52,200 nucleotides of DNA from an uncultured Flavobacteriales bacterium. GTDB lineage: Bacteria; Bacteroidota; Bacteroidia; Flavobacteriales_D; Sanyastnellaceae. The stretch covers positions 1 through 52,200 of the forward strand of contig CAJQMI010000020.1 of assembly GCA_905479395.1 (NCBI GenBank), read 5' to 3'. The position numbers were made by a program, and so were the translations under genes. The notes beneath the pieces were generated by a model, which saw only the letters and a list, made by a program, of their open reading frames with translations, made no database searches and was not told the origin of the DNA. The stretch's first letter is position 1. Each line of letters opens with the position of its first letter. Positions 1 to 8,783 of the stretch are shown here, in pieces.

Positions 1-2
1 AC

Positions 3-164
3 CCATTGAGTGGAGAACGATTTAGGCTGGAAACGGATAGTGTGGAGTCTGGCGGAGTTCTGCAAGCCACGATTCTTGTCAAGGATCCGACACCATTTGG
101 TCGTGAAAAGGTAAAAAGACACCTTGCGCTTCGGGTCGTTGACAGAAGCGCACACAGATGGTAA
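3..164 (+). CDS. C-terminal end of an unidentified protein (partial)
   Basis: An open frame enters from the left edge and ends at the TAA at 162-164, giving about 53 residues. The other two forward frames close within the first 30 bases. I do not recognise the fragment; it is hydrophilic, ends in a basic tail (...RSAHRW), and has no visible motif. Its stop codon overlaps the ATG of the next gene (158-160) within the string ATGGTAA, which suggests translational coupling and a shared transcript with the DUF3822-rsmD-coaD genes. The start and identity lie outside the window. Confidence 0.6.
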   Translation, partial: PLSGERFRLETDSVESGGVLQATILVKDPTPFGREKVKRHLALRVVDRSAHRW

Positions 165-952
165 CTGGCGCAACTAAAAACGAAGATTCCAGCCTGCTCA
201 TGGCTTGGAGTGGCAATCATCTTCAGTGGTTGCACTGTCAGGGAATGACGGTCCTTCGGTCTGAAACCTTAGCGGTTGCTGATTCCAAAGCTTTGCGAAA
301 AGCTCTTCTTGACATTAAATCGGAACTGGAAGGCGTGGGCTCAGTGCAGTTTGCGACAGACCTTCCGTACTTTTCAATGGCTCCTTCGAGGGTCGCTTTG
401 GGAAGGGAAAAGGCGCTTCAAACATTGCACCTCGGAGGCGATGCGATTCTACCCGTTTCCTTTTACTCTGAGGCTTTTGGTGAGGAAGCGTCGCTCATCG
501 AGCAAGACTTGCCCGGTTTTCAGGATGAGGTGGAAGCCATATGGCCACGGGCAAAACGGGTTTCAATGGCTCTCATGTTTTTGGAATCTGTGGTCTTGGA
601 GACGAGAAAGAATGTGAGCGCGGGTTGTGTCGCAATTCATGTGGGACATGAGCGGGCGCTGATGGCACTTTTTGCAGAAGGTGGTTTGATGTGGTCCATG
701 ACCACAGATGATTTGGCTGGCGATGGGATTTTGTACCACGTGGTCAATGCGATCAAACGTCAGGAGCGAACGGAAGAGCTGGAAATGGAAGTCTTGCTCA
801 CGGGGCAGGTCGAAGAGAATGGAGAACTCATGCAGAGTTTCAACCGATTTTTCGAACGGGTGGAGGTAAAAGCACCTGAGGTGGAGTGGGAGCGTGTCCC
901 TTCTCACCCTCAGCATGCGTCAACATTAACACGAATGCTGCCATGCGCATAA
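158..952 (+). CDS. DUF3822 family protein
   Basis: A 264-residue soluble protein with no signal peptide or membrane segment. It is called DUF3822 mainly from its place directly before rsmD and coaD, which is the usual position of that Bacteroidota family, together with its length and its alternating strand/helix pattern; from memory the family is thought to have an actin/ASKHA-like fold of unknown role. The ATG overlaps the stop of the upstream frame, and the stop at 950-952 overlaps the rsmD start by 10 bases, so the genes form a tight operon. Function is unknown. The family assignment is moderate, but that the gene is real is nearly certain. Confidence 0.75.
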   Translation: MVTGATKNEDSSLLMAWSGNHLQWLHCQGMTVLRSETLAVADSKALRKALLDIKSELEGVGSVQFATDLPYFSMAPSRVALGREKALQTLHLGGDAILPVSFYSEAFGEEASLIEQDLPGFQDEVEAIWPRAKRVSMALMFLESVVLETRKNVSAGCVAIHVGHERALMALFAEGGLMWSMTTDDLAGDGILYHVVNAIKRQERTEELEMEVLLTGQVEENGELMQSFNRFFERVEVKAPEVEWERVPSHPQHASTLTRMLPCA

Positions 953-1476
953 CAGGAGGGTCATACAAGGGGCGTCGCCCCAAGGTGTCAAAATCATTCA
1001 AGGGCAGACCAACCACGGATTTTGGTCGCGAGAGTTTATTCAATGTATTGCGTTCACGCTTGGATATAGAGGGGTTGGCGGTTTTGGAATTATTTGCCGG
1101 AACAGGCATGATCGCGCTGGAGTTTTTTAGCCGAGGCTGTGAATCAGTCGTTTCTGTTGAAAAAGATCCAGCAGCTGTGCGAGGAATGCATAGCATTGCC
1201 CGCTCTTGGGAATTGGATCAATGGCAGATTGTTCGGGCCGATGCCATGGGGTTTGTCAAAAAATCATTGACGCAGTACGATTTGGTCTTCGCAGATCCGC
1301 CGTTTGATCTTCCAGAATTGAAGAAGATTCCTGAGTGGGTGCTCGAGAGCACCTTGTTGGTCCCCGATGGTTGGTTTATATTGGAGCACGGAGAGCGCAC
1401 GGATGTTTCTCATATTCCAGGTTTTAAGGAAACCAGAAAGTATGGTCATGTTCATTTCAGTCTCTTTCAAAAGTGA
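943..1476 (+). CDS. rsmD: 16S rRNA (guanine(966)-N(2))-methyltransferase RsmD
   Basis: A SAM-dependent methyltransferase of 177 residues predicted to modify G966 of 16S rRNA in the small subunit. The N-terminus MRITGGSYKGRR and the RPTTDFGRESLFNVL region are typical of RsmD. The SAM-binding motif ELFAGTG is at about residues 49-55, and the catalytic motif IV DPPF is at 118-121. The frame is open back to 886, but the ATG at 943 gives the family's usual N-terminus. It overlaps the DUF3822 gene by 10 bases and is followed directly by coaD, the standard flavobacterial arrangement. Confidence 0.95.
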   Translation: MRITGGSYKGRRPKVSKSFKGRPTTDFGRESLFNVLRSRLDIEGLAVLELFAGTGMIALEFFSRGCESVVSVEKDPAAVRGMHSIARSWELDQWQIVRADAMGFVKKSLTQYDLVFADPPFDLPELKKIPEWVLESTLLVPDGWFILEHGERTDVSHIPGFKETRKYGHVHFSLFQK

Positions 1477-1947
1477 ATGTCAACCATGAAAAAAGCCGTT
1501 TTTCCCGGGTCTTTTGACCCCATAACAAGAGGCCATATGAACATCTTGGAACGGAGCCTGCCGTTGTTCGATGAAATCATCGTTGCAGTTGGGGTGAATA
1601 GCGCCAAGACATCGATGTTCAGTATGGAAAAGCGTTTGAGGTGCTTGGAGTCGGTCACGGCGAGGTTTTCCAAGGTGAGCGTTCAAACATTCGAAGGCCT
1701 TACCAGCGCTTTTTGCGAAAAGCAAGGAGCTGATTGGTTGATTCGCGGCGTTCGCAATGGGGGTGACTTCGAATACGAACGTACCATTGCTCAAATGACC
1801 AAATCATTGAATCCAAAACTGGAGACAGTGATTTTATTCACGGATCCAGAATTCGCCCACATTCACTCAAATGTTGTTCGGGAAATCTTGCGCAACGGAG
1901 GCGACGCTAGTGCTTTCATCCCGTCAGAATTGAGCAAAGAGCTTTGA
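1477..1947 (+). CDS. coaD: phosphopantetheine adenylyltransferase
   Basis: Catalyses the penultimate step of coenzyme A synthesis, 4'-phosphopantetheine + ATP to dephospho-CoA. The protein has 156 residues (153 if the ATG at 1486 is used, which gives the more typical MKKAVFPGSF start). The nucleotidyltransferase motif is seen as GSFDPITRGH and the substrate loop as RGVRNGGDFEYE; the C-terminal ATP-binding motif is a slight variant, HSNVVRE. The ATG at 1477 abuts the rsmD stop with no gap. The TGA stop at 1945-1947 overlaps the TTG start of the next gene. Confidence 0.95.
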   Translation: MSTMKKAVFPGSFDPITRGHMNILERSLPLFDEIIVAVGVNSAKTSMFSMEKRLRCLESVTARFSKVSVQTFEGLTSAFCEKQGADWLIRGVRNGGDFEYERTIAQMTKSLNPKLETVILFTDPEFAHIHSNVVREILRNGGDASAFIPSELSKEL

Positions 1948-3422
1948 GCACAGTGGGCATTCAACGTTTTTTCAATCTAGCTCTTGTCATTCTCTTTGGC
2001 ATGTCGTGGGGCATTCGCGTCAACCAAGTGCAAGCTCAAAGCCAGCGGCACGTTGGTGAACGCTTCGAGGTTCGTGGAAACTGTGCTCACGAGGATTTGG
2101 GTGAAACAGCACCAAGTCTTCTGCACGTGAGGCAATTGCCATACCCTGGCATCAGCAGCGGGGATTGGTTGGATGAGATACTCGTTGGTTCAGATGGTTC
2201 GTTTGTGTGGGAGCTGGATGAATTTCATCAGCCGACGTTGTTCGAATTGTCGGCACCACCTTGGTCATGGATTGTTGTTGTGCGTCCCAATGAACCTTGT
2301 CACTTGGATCTGAGTCCAGGGAAACAGGCCCGAGGCCTTTACGGAGCTTCAGGTTTCTCAAATTGGAGCGGTTCTCATCCCAGCAATGTTCTGGATTCAC
2401 TTTTGGCGCAACAGCGTTTGCTGAATGGACAGTTGGCCGCCTCTGTTATGCTAAAAATGAACGGCGTAGTTCTCGCAGAAGACGACTCAACGATTCAGCA
2501 AGAGCGATTGGTAGATGAATCGTTTGAAGGGGCATGGTCACATGCTGGAGAAGCAATGGAGGAACCATGGGAGCTGGATTTGTGGTGGCATTCGAAGCTC
2601 AGTTGGATGGTAGCTCGGGGAAGCACGAATGAGGCCTTGGATTCTGTTTGGGCAACCAGCGGAATGGCCTCAGACTTCAGAACAAATCAAGAAAAGTTGC
2701 AATCTGCAGGTTGGTTGAGCGCTTGGAGACAGGTTTATGGCAGCTGGTGGATGAATGACGCACTCGATTGGGATGCAATCAATGCGGCCGTTTTTCTTGC
2801 CAATCGTGACTCGCTGGAGCGCGCAATGAACCAAGTGTTGGATCCGTCCAACCCGGAAGCACTCGAGTTGGCTTGGTTGGACATGGCAATTGTTCAGCCA
2901 TCCAAAGTGGTTGAGCGTGTTTGGGAGAGCATTGCGATGGGGGGATTTTACCAAGATTTGCACAAGGAGTTGCTCCAGGCGCGTCGCAAGGGTCGATTTG
3001 GTTGGACTCCGGAGCCAATTTCATGGGTCCTGCCCAATGGAGATCTGGACTCCCTTTCAGGCCAATGTTTGCAACCTTGGAAAATCTTATTGGTTGTGAA
3101 AGACGGCTCGTCAGCGGCAGCTCGTGAACGCGAATACTTCAATGCACTGATCAAAGAAGCAGATTGCCGTGAATTATGCGCCTTTGTTGTTTCAATAGAC
3201 AGCAATGAAGAAGGCTGGTCGACAACAGTTTCAGGTCGAAAAAGCATCAATGAGGAGGTGGTGTGGATTGGCAACAATCCCCAAGTGTTTGAAGACTACG
3301 GAATCGAAGCTGTTCCCACGGTCATCGCGATCAATGGCGCAGGTGAGCTGAGCCGACAATTAAGCCGACTGCCAAGCGCAGGACTTTCTTCTCAATTGAA
3401 GCAGTTTGTGAAGAAGCATTGA
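1944..3422 (+). CDS. exported protein with C-terminal thioredoxin-like domain
   Basis: A 492-residue protein with an N-terminal signal sequence (hydrophobic core near residues 10-22, cleavage likely after the AQA near residue 32). The middle is rich in Trp and Ser and has no family I recognise. The last 120 or so residues resemble a TlpA/redoxin fold, with the cis-proline motif VPT near residue 465, but there is no CxxC pair, so a disulfide reductase role is doubtful. No ATG lies before the signal sequence: translation must begin at TTG 1944, which overlaps the coaD stop as TTGA, or at GTG 1953. This suggests reinitiation after coaD. Function is unknown. Confidence 0.85.
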   Translation: MSTVGIQRFFNLALVILFGMSWGIRVNQVQAQSQRHVGERFEVRGNCAHEDLGETAPSLLHVRQLPYPGISSGDWLDEILVGSDGSFVWELDEFHQPTLFELSAPPWSWIVVVRPNEPCHLDLSPGKQARGLYGASGFSNWSGSHPSNVLDSLLAQQRLLNGQLAASVMLKMNGVVLAEDDSTIQQERLVDESFEGAWSHAGEAMEEPWELDLWWHSKLSWMVARGSTNEALDSVWATSGMASDFRTNQEKLQSAGWLSAWRQVYGSWWMNDALDWDAINAAVFLANRDSLERAMNQVLDPSNPEALELAWLDMAIVQPSKVVERVWESIAMGGFYQDLHKELLQARRKGRFGWTPEPISWVLPNGDLDSLSGQCLQPWKILLVVKDGSSAAAREREYFNALIKEADCRELCAFVVSIDSNEEGWSTTVSGRKSINEEVVWIGNNPQVFEDYGIEAVPTVIAINGAGELSRQLSRLPSAGLSSQLKQFVKKH

Positions 3423-3445
3423 TGATTTGTTGATTGGAATTCTTG

Positions 3446-4051
3446 TCAGTCGGGAATCGAAGCAACGAGGTCGAGAATGCTCGGATAGGTATTCTCTAAT
3501 AATTCAGGCCCAAAAGGACGAAATTTCCATTGCACATCGGTAATTCCCTCCTCGCTTTGAGGAGCTCCTTTGGTGTCTTTTCCGTCATGATGCGCGTGGA
3601 ACCAGAACGTGGTCTTCAAAATGGGTATGCCGGATTCTTCGTAGGTATGATAAGTGGTCCGCAAATGTCCCGCCAAAGAAAGGCGGTCGATTCCTGTTTC
3701 TTCCGTCACCTCGCGTGCAGCAGCTTCTTCAATGCTTTCCCCTTTCTCAACCTTTCCTTTGGGCAAATCCCAACGGGTGTTGCGCTCAATCCATAGAAAG
3801 GCTCCGTCCCGGTTCTCGACGACGCAACCTGCAGCAAGGACCTCCTGATACAAAATGCAGAAATTCATCCAGAGAGATGCCACGTCACTGCTTGCCAGCG
3901 TTACACCCTTTATGCCAGTGTGTTGACGGAGCAATTGAGGCAATTCTTGAAGTTGTTTTTTGTTCGGCTCTTTGATCACCAAATCATTCTGCTTTGCCTG
4001 GGGATTTTCAGTGAAGAATACCGGACGATTCAAGATATAAACTTCATACAT
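3446..4051 (-). CDS. NUDIX hydrolase
   Basis: About 201 residues from the ATG at 4051. The NUDIX box is complete: G-x5-E-x7-REVTEETGI at roughly residues 99-121, preceded by the RWDLPKGK strand-turn typical of the fold. It hydrolyses an unidentified nucleoside-diphosphate-linked substrate. Start choice is open: MYEVYILN at 4051 looks most like homologues, but ATGs at 4057 and 4060 are in frame, and the one at 4060 would overlap the pyrE start on the other strand. It is divergent from pyrE and converges on the thioredoxin-fold gene, with 23 bases between. Confidence 0.92.
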   Translation of the reverse strand: MYEVYILNRPVFFTENPQAKQNDLVIKEPNKKQLQELPQLLRQHTGIKGVTLASSDVASLWMNFCILYQEVLAAGCVVENRDGAFLWIERNTRWDLPKGKVEKGESIEEAAAREVTEETGIDRLSLAGHLRTTYHTYEESGIPILKTTFWFHAHHDGKDTKGAPQSEEGITDVQWKFRPFGPELLENTYPSILDLVASIPD

Positions 4052-4058
4052 TCGCATC

Positions 4059-4715
4059 ATGATTTTGTCCGTTGAAAGTAGGCGTAAAGTTGCGGAATTC
4101 CTCCTCCGAATTAAAGCGATTGAATTGAACCCCACCGCTCCATTTACTTGGGCCAGTGGACGACGGTCTCCAATCTATTGCGACAATCGAAAAACGCTTA
4201 GTCACCCGAGTGTTCGAACCTTTACACGTCAACTTTGCGTTGAGGAGATTGAGAACCGTTTTGGAAAAGTCGATGCCATTGCTGGTGTAGCTACAGGCGG
4301 CATCGCTTTGGGAGCTCTTGTGGCACAGGAGTTGGGTCTGCCATTTATCTATGTGCGCTCAAAGGCCAAAGACCATGGTCTGGGCAATGCAATTGAAGGG
4401 GATTTGTCCGTGCTATCCAATGTTGTTGTGATCGAGGATTTGATTTCCACAGGTCAAAGCAGCTTAAAAGCGGTTGCGGCATTGCGAGAGGCAGGCGTTG
4501 AGGTAAAAGGTCTTTTGGCCATATTCACTTATGGATTTGATGTTGCAGAAGCGGCCTTTGCTGAGGCCAATTGCATGTGGAGCACATTGACGGACTATTC
4601 GACGATGCTCGATCAGGCAATGCAAGAGGGTTACATCACCCCAGAACAGCGAACATTGCTTGATTCATGGAACAGTGACCCTCAGGCATGGAGCGATAAA
4701 TTCAATGAGCAATGA
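4059..4715 (+). CDS. pyrE: orotate phosphoribosyltransferase
   Basis: Converts orotate and PRPP to orotidine 5'-monophosphate in pyrimidine synthesis. It has 218 residues. The N-terminal FTWASGRRSPIYCDNR substrate loop and the PRPP-binding motif VVVIEDLISTGQSS are clear, and the flexible-loop region RSKAKDHGLGN is present. The ATG at 4059 fits the family N-terminus (helix VAEFLLRIKAIELNP). The stop overlaps the next start as ATGA. The gene is head to head with NUDIX, so its promoter must lie within the NUDIX coding region. Confidence 0.96.
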   Translation: MILSVESRRKVAEFLLRIKAIELNPTAPFTWASGRRSPIYCDNRKTLSHPSVRTFTRQLCVEEIENRFGKVDAIAGVATGGIALGALVAQELGLPFIYVRSKAKDHGLGNAIEGDLSVLSNVVVIEDLISTGQSSLKAVAALREAGVEVKGLLAIFTYGFDVAEAAFAEANCMWSTLTDYSTMLDQAMQEGYITPEQRTLLDSWNSDPQAWSDKFNEQ

Positions 4716-5116
4716 TCATTGAAAGTCCTTTGGTCCAGGCGGGCGCATCTGCTGAGGTATTGTTTGAAGCGCTTCGCAGTCCAGCAATGTTGGAGTCTGT
4801 ATTGCCATCGAATCAGATCAGCGAGTTCGAAGCAACGGATTCTGGATGCTCCTTCAAAGTAGCCGGTGGGTTTGCCATCGTCATTGAGCGGGTGTCAGAA
4901 GAGCGTCCTACATTGATCGAATATGCATCTCAAAAAGGGACGCCTATCCGCTTCGACTTACACGTATTGATCGAGGCCATTGAGGCCAACAAGGCGTCTT
5001 TGCAGGTGCGATGTGATGCCGACTTAAATCCGTTCATGAAGATGATGGCAGAGAAGCCGCTACAGGCCATTTTTAATGGGATGGCAGAAGCGGTTCAGCA
5101 AAAGTACCCTGTTTAG
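4712..5116 (+). CDS. SRPBCC (START-like) family protein
   Basis: A 134-residue soluble protein starting at an ATGA overlap with the pyrE stop. The pattern (N-terminal strand, then VLFEALRSPAMLESVLP, a run of alternating strands and a long C-terminal helix MMAEKPLQAIFNGMAEAVQQ) is that of small SRPBCC ligand-binding proteins, which normally follow pyrE in flavobacteria. The ligand is unknown. Its TAG stop (5114-5116) overlaps the stop of convergent birA by two bases. Confidence 0.85.
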   Translation: MIIESPLVQAGASAEVLFEALRSPAMLESVLPSNQISEFEATDSGCSFKVAGGFAIVIERVSEERPTLIEYASQKGTPIRFDLHVLIEAIEANKASLQVRCDADLNPFMKMMAEKPLQAIFNGMAEAVQQKYPV

Positions 5117-6075
5117 TTTGCCTCAGCATCGAGCTGATCGTAAATCCAAGACCATTGCAATTGCTTGTTGTTTTCGATGGATTGAAGGCTTCCGCTGTCC
5201 TCCGTCTTCTTCCATTCCATGATGCAGCGTCCGGAACCATCCACAGCTGCAATTTTTCCAACTTTTGCCTCGTTCTTCCAGCGGTAAGACTTCCAGATTC
5301 CTTTTGCCAACAAGCACCCGTCGAACAGTTTGCTCATTTCCTGATGGTATGCAGCCGCAGCTGAGCTGCTAAATGTGCAGGCAACCTTCCATTCTTCGAT
5401 GGCCAAACGAACGTTTTTTTCAAGGGACTTGCCCAGGATGTGCGGATCAAATTGATCGGCTTTGATGTTCGGAGCTACTTGAGAAAGAGAAGTGCGATAG
5501 CGTGGCAGATCGGATGATAAAGCATTGATGCCAATTCCGATGACAGAGCCACTGATGTGTTGACCTTTCCATGCATTTTCGATGAGAATTCCACCGCACT
5601 TTTCCCAGATTTTGCCACTTTGCACATACAGATCGTTGGGCCATTTGATCCGAGTGGGCGATGCAGCCGGCTTCAAAGCATCATCGATGGTTTGAAGGGT
5701 CGCAAGGGCAATGGCTTTGTTCAAGGCAAACCAAACGTTTGCATGCAGCGCCAACTTCGCAGACGTGTCTGGCTCCCAATTGATTGCCAAAGTCCAAGCC
5801 AGGTCCAGTCCTTTGCCGTGCTCCCAACGGGCCCCGCGCTGTCCTTTGCCGCTGAGCTGGTGGTCCGTCGTGAAAATTCCAATGTCACCAGACGAGGCAG
5901 TTTTCAACCATTCAATGGCTGATTCGTTTGTGCTGTCACAACGTTCAAAGTGATGTCGGTGAATTTCCAATTCAATCGTGGTTTTGCCCTCGAGCGGGGA
6001 GGTTGTGGTTTGAACAATGCCAAAGGTACGGGGGTCTGGGAATCTTCCCTCCGGACTGTTGGCATGTTTTCGCAA
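5113..6075 (-). CDS. birA: biotin--[acetyl-CoA-carboxylase] ligase
   Basis: Attaches biotin to the biotin carboxyl carrier protein through biotinyl-5'-AMP. Visible motifs are CDSTNESA near the start of the domain, the biotin-AMP loop GKGQRGARW, and IKWPNDLYV followed by GGILIE. There is no DNA-binding domain, so it is the monofunctional form. The longest frame gives 320 residues, with an N-terminal extension of about 40 that family members lack. A promoter-like box, TACCTTTG, lies inside that extension (6028 to 6021 on the minus strand), so the true start is probably a non-ATG codon further in, for example TTG 5970. The stop overlaps that of the SRPBCC gene. Confidence 0.9.
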   Translation of the reverse strand: MRKHANSPEGRFPDPRTFGIVQTTTSPLEGKTTIELEIHRHHFERCDSTNESAIEWLKTASSGDIGIFTTDHQLSGKGQRGARWEHGKGLDLAWTLAINWEPDTSAKLALHANVWFALNKAIALATLQTIDDALKPAASPTRIKWPNDLYVQSGKIWEKCGGILIENAWKGQHISGSVIGIGINALSSDLPRYRTSLSQVAPNIKADQFDPHILGKSLEKNVRLAIEEWKVACTFSSSAAAAYHQEMSKLFDGCLLAKGIWKSYRWKNEAKVGKIAAVDGSGRCIMEWKKTEDSGSLQSIENNKQLQWSWIYDQLDAEAN

Positions 6076-6147
6076 TCCTGAGCGGCATGCAACTGCTTAT
6101 GCATTGTATCTTTCGAGTCATTATCACATTCATAACGCCAGCTTCAT

Positions 6148-6504
6148 TTGGTACAAGAACTGCCGCTGCTCAATGCAGTCATCGAGGGACTTCAAGAAGT
6201 CAAAGGAAAACAGATCACGGTCATGGATTTGCGACACATTCCCCACGCAGTAGCGGGGTGGTTTGTGATTGCTCATGGCACAAGTCGCACCCAAGTTGAA
6301 GCGCTCGCCCAATCGGTAGAAAGCACCACAGCGGAGAAAGCGGCTGAAAAACCATGGGGAAAGCAAGGCCTTCGAAATGGAGAGTGGGCTGTGTTGGATT
6401 ACAGCGATATCGTCGTTCACGTTTTTCACGAAGAGATGCGTGGGCGATATGCGCTCGAAGAATTGTGGGGAGATGCGAACATTGAGACCGTTGACGAAGT
6501 TTGA
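6148..6504 (+). CDS. rsfS: ribosome silencing factor RsfS
   Basis: Binds ribosomal protein uL14 on the 50S subunit and blocks subunit joining when nutrients are scarce. It has 118 residues. The family core is clear: GKQITVMDLRHIPHAVAGWFVIAHGTSRTQVEALA, then WAVLDYSDIVVHVFHEEMRGRYALEELW (quoted as two long strands, residues about 20-54 and 77-106). The start must be TTG at 6148: an in-frame TAA at 6133-6135 lies just upstream, there is no ATG or GTG between, and the first internal ATG is too late. It begins the rsfS-ftsH-DUF2007-cdsA-psd operon. Confidence 0.93.
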   Translation: MVQELPLLNAVIEGLQEVKGKQITVMDLRHIPHAVAGWFVIAHGTSRTQVEALAQSVESTTAEKAAEKPWGKQGLRNGEWAVLDYSDIVVHVFHEEMRGRYALEELWGDANIETVDEV

Positions 6505-6511
6505 TTAATCC

Positions 6512-8566
6512 ATGGAAGAACAAAAGGACCAAGGAAGCGAAAGCCGCAACGGAGGAAAGCCGTCGCTGAATTTTTACTGGATATATGCCGTGATTGTCGT
6601 GGTGCTCTTGGGCATGCTTATGCTCAACTCAGGCCAGGATGGCCGTCAAATCCAGTGGGCGGAATTTAAAGAGCGCATCGAAGACGGCGAGGTGAAGCGT
6701 GTTGTTTTTGATGGGCAACGTGCCACCATTACGCTCAATGAGTCCGTTCGCGAAGCAGAATCAGAAGGAGAGGACGAAGAATCCCTCCTGAAATCGGTTT
6801 ATAGATCCTCAGATTACTGGTTGAATGTACCTGTAGGAGACGCATACCTCGATGACATGAAAACGTTGTCGGAGGAATATGAATTTGACTATGTCTATGA
6901 GCCAGTAAATGAATGGGGACAGCAAATGCTCACTTATGTCATTTTCTTTGGACTGATGATTGGCGTGTGGATTCTGCTCATGCGTCGCCTTGGAGGCGGC
7001 GGCGGTGGAGGGGGGCAAATCTTCAACATTGGAAAGTCCAAAGCACAACTCTTTGAAAAAGGAAAAGGCACGGATGTGAACTTCAAAGATGTTGCGGGAT
7101 TGGACGGAGCAAAAGAAGAACTGGAGGAGATTGTTGAATTTCTCAAAGCCCCAGAAAAGTATACCAATCTTGGGGCCAAAATCCCCAAGGGCGCACTTTT
7201 GGTAGGACCTCCTGGAACAGGTAAGACGCTGCTGGCCAAGGCGGTAGCGGGGGAGGCGCAGGTACCATTTTTCTCGTTGAGCGGATCGGATTTCGTGGAG
7301 ATGTTTGTGGGAGTAGGGGCGTCGCGTGTGAGAGATTTGTTCAAGCAAGCCAAGGAGAAATCCCCGGCCATCATTTTCATTGACGAGATTGATGCCATTG
7401 GACGAGCCCGTGGCAAGAACGCGAGCATGGGTTCCAATGACGAACGAGAGAACACGCTGAATCAATTGCTGACCGAAATGGATGGTTTTGGCACAAACAG
7501 TGGCGTCATCATTATAGCGGCTACCAACCGCGCCGACATCTTGGACAAAGCATTGATGCGTGCTGGGCGCTTCGATCGCCAGATCTATGTGGACATGCCG
7601 GACCTGACCGAGCGCAAGGCGATTTTTGAAGTGCACTTGGGTCCAATCAAAGTAGACGATTCGATTGACATTGATTTCCTGTCCCGACAAACCCCAGGGT
7701 TTAGTGGTGCGGACATTGCCAATGTGTGCAATGAAGCAGCCTTGTATGCCGCACGGAAGGGTAGGGATAAAGTGATTCACCAAGATTTTCTTGATGCCGT
7801 AGACCGCATCATTGGAGGATTGGAGAAGCGCACAAAAATCATCTCAGAACAAGAGAAAAAGACCATTGCATACCATGAGGCGGGTCATGCCGTGGTGAGT
7901 TGGTTGGTGGAGTTTGCTTCGCCTTTGGTCAAAGTGAGCATTGTGCCTCGAGGTCAATCCTTGGGCGCGGCTTGGTACTTGCCTGAGGAACGTCAAATTA
8001 CCACTACCGAGCAAATGCTCGATGAGATGTGCGCGGCACTTGGTGGTCGGGCAGCAGAAGAATTGGTGTTTGGCAAGATATCGACAGGTGCGCTCAGCGA
8101 TCTTGAGAAAGTCACCAAACAAGCATATGCCATGGTGAGCATCTATGGTTTGAATGAGAAAATTGGAAACCGAAGCTACTATGACAGCCGAGGAGACCAG
8201 ACGTTTACAAAACCTTATAGTGAGGAGACATCCCGCATCATTGACGAAGAGGTGGGCAAGCTAATCGAAGGTTCTTACCAACGAGCCAAGGAAATCCTTC
8301 ATGCGAATTTCGAGAAATTAAGCAGCTTGGCAGAGTCACTGCTTCAGAATGAGGTCATATTCCGCGAAGACGTGGAGCGTATAATTGGTGAGCGTCCTTT
8401 TAAAAAGGCGCCCCAATCTGTGGCGTTCACTCCAAAAAAATCAAACCAAGCGGACGAAGTTAAAGTTGCTGCAGCCCAGGAGGAGAGCGTTTCAAAAGCA
8501 AAGAGCGAAACTGAATCAAAGGAGGAAGGCGATGCAGATGGCGCAACTTCCTCTTCAGAGGCATGA
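6512..8566 (+). CDS. ftsH: ATP-dependent zinc metalloprotease FtsH
   Basis: A membrane-anchored AAA+ protease that degrades misassembled membrane proteins and short-lived regulators. It has 684 residues. Two membrane segments lie at about 22-40 and 138-157, with a periplasmic domain between. A run of eight glycines (161-168) follows the second segment. Walker A GPPGTGKT is at 232-239, Walker B IIFIDEID at 287-294, the second region of homology ends in MRAGRFDRQ near 349-357, and the zinc site HEAGH is at 455-459, with the third ligand Asp in GALSDLE. The acidic Ser/Glu-rich tail is typical of Bacteroidota. The stop overlaps the DUF2007 start (ATGA). Confidence 0.98.
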   Translation: MEEQKDQGSESRNGGKPSLNFYWIYAVIVVVLLGMLMLNSGQDGRQIQWAEFKERIEDGEVKRVVFDGQRATITLNESVREAESEGEDEESLLKSVYRSSDYWLNVPVGDAYLDDMKTLSEEYEFDYVYEPVNEWGQQMLTYVIFFGLMIGVWILLMRRLGGGGGGGGQIFNIGKSKAQLFEKGKGTDVNFKDVAGLDGAKEELEEIVEFLKAPEKYTNLGAKIPKGALLVGPPGTGKTLLAKAVAGEAQVPFFSLSGSDFVEMFVGVGASRVRDLFKQAKEKSPAIIFIDEIDAIGRARGKNASMGSNDERENTLNQLLTEMDGFGTNSGVIIIAATNRADILDKALMRAGRFDRQIYVDMPDLTERKAIFEVHLGPIKVDDSIDIDFLSRQTPGFSGADIANVCNEAALYAARKGRDKVIHQDFLDAVDRIIGGLEKRTKIISEQEKKTIAYHEAGHAVVSWLVEFASPLVKVSIVPRGQSLGAAWYLPEERQITTTEQMLDEMCAALGGRAAEELVFGKISTGALSDLEKVTKQAYAMVSIYGLNEKIGNRSYYDSRGDQTFTKPYSEETSRIIDEEVGKLIEGSYQRAKEILHANFEKLSSLAESLLQNEVIFREDVERIIGERPFKKAPQSVAFTPKKSNQADEVKVAAAQEESVSKAKSETESKEEGDADGATSSSEA

Positions 8567-8778
8567 ACGGTTGGGTGATTGTATACAGCGACGGGTTTCC
8601 GCCAGCGGTGGAGCTTAGAAGAGCAGTGTTGGAGCAGCATCAGATACCTGCTGTTGTGCTCAACAAGCGTGACAGCAGTTACTTGTTCGGTTTTGTTGAA
8701 TTGTTGGTTCAAGAAGAAGATTTGGTTCGGGCAAAGGAGGTGTTGCTCTACGATACAACCTTGCCAACGGAATCGTAA
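8563..8778 (+). CDS. DUF2007 domain protein (putative signal-transducing protein)
   Basis: A 71-residue soluble protein that starts at an ATGA overlap with the ftsH stop. The pattern WVIVYSDGFPPAVELRRAVLEQHQIPAVVLN followed by VELLVQEEDLVRAKEVL (two beta-alpha units, a GlnB/PII-like half) fits DUF2007, which normally lies between ftsH and cdsA in flavobacteria. The biochemical role is unknown. Translational coupling with ftsH suggests a link with membrane quality control or phospholipid supply. Confidence 0.85.
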   Translation: MNGWVIVYSDGFPPAVELRRAVLEQHQIPAVVLNKRDSSYLFGFVELLVQEEDLVRAKEVLLYDTTLPTES

Positions 8779-8783
8779 AACCG

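Noticed and set aside
6992-7018. Glycine run (eight Gly codons) in ftsH, looking like a simple repeat
   Set aside because: A Gly-rich linker after the second membrane segment is common in Bacteroidota FtsH, so this is not an unusual repeat.
6809-7783. 324-codon open frame opposite ftsH
   Set aside because: It is antisense to a clear AAA+ protease, has no family motif, and is rich in His, Asn and Gln, as expected of a shadow frame.
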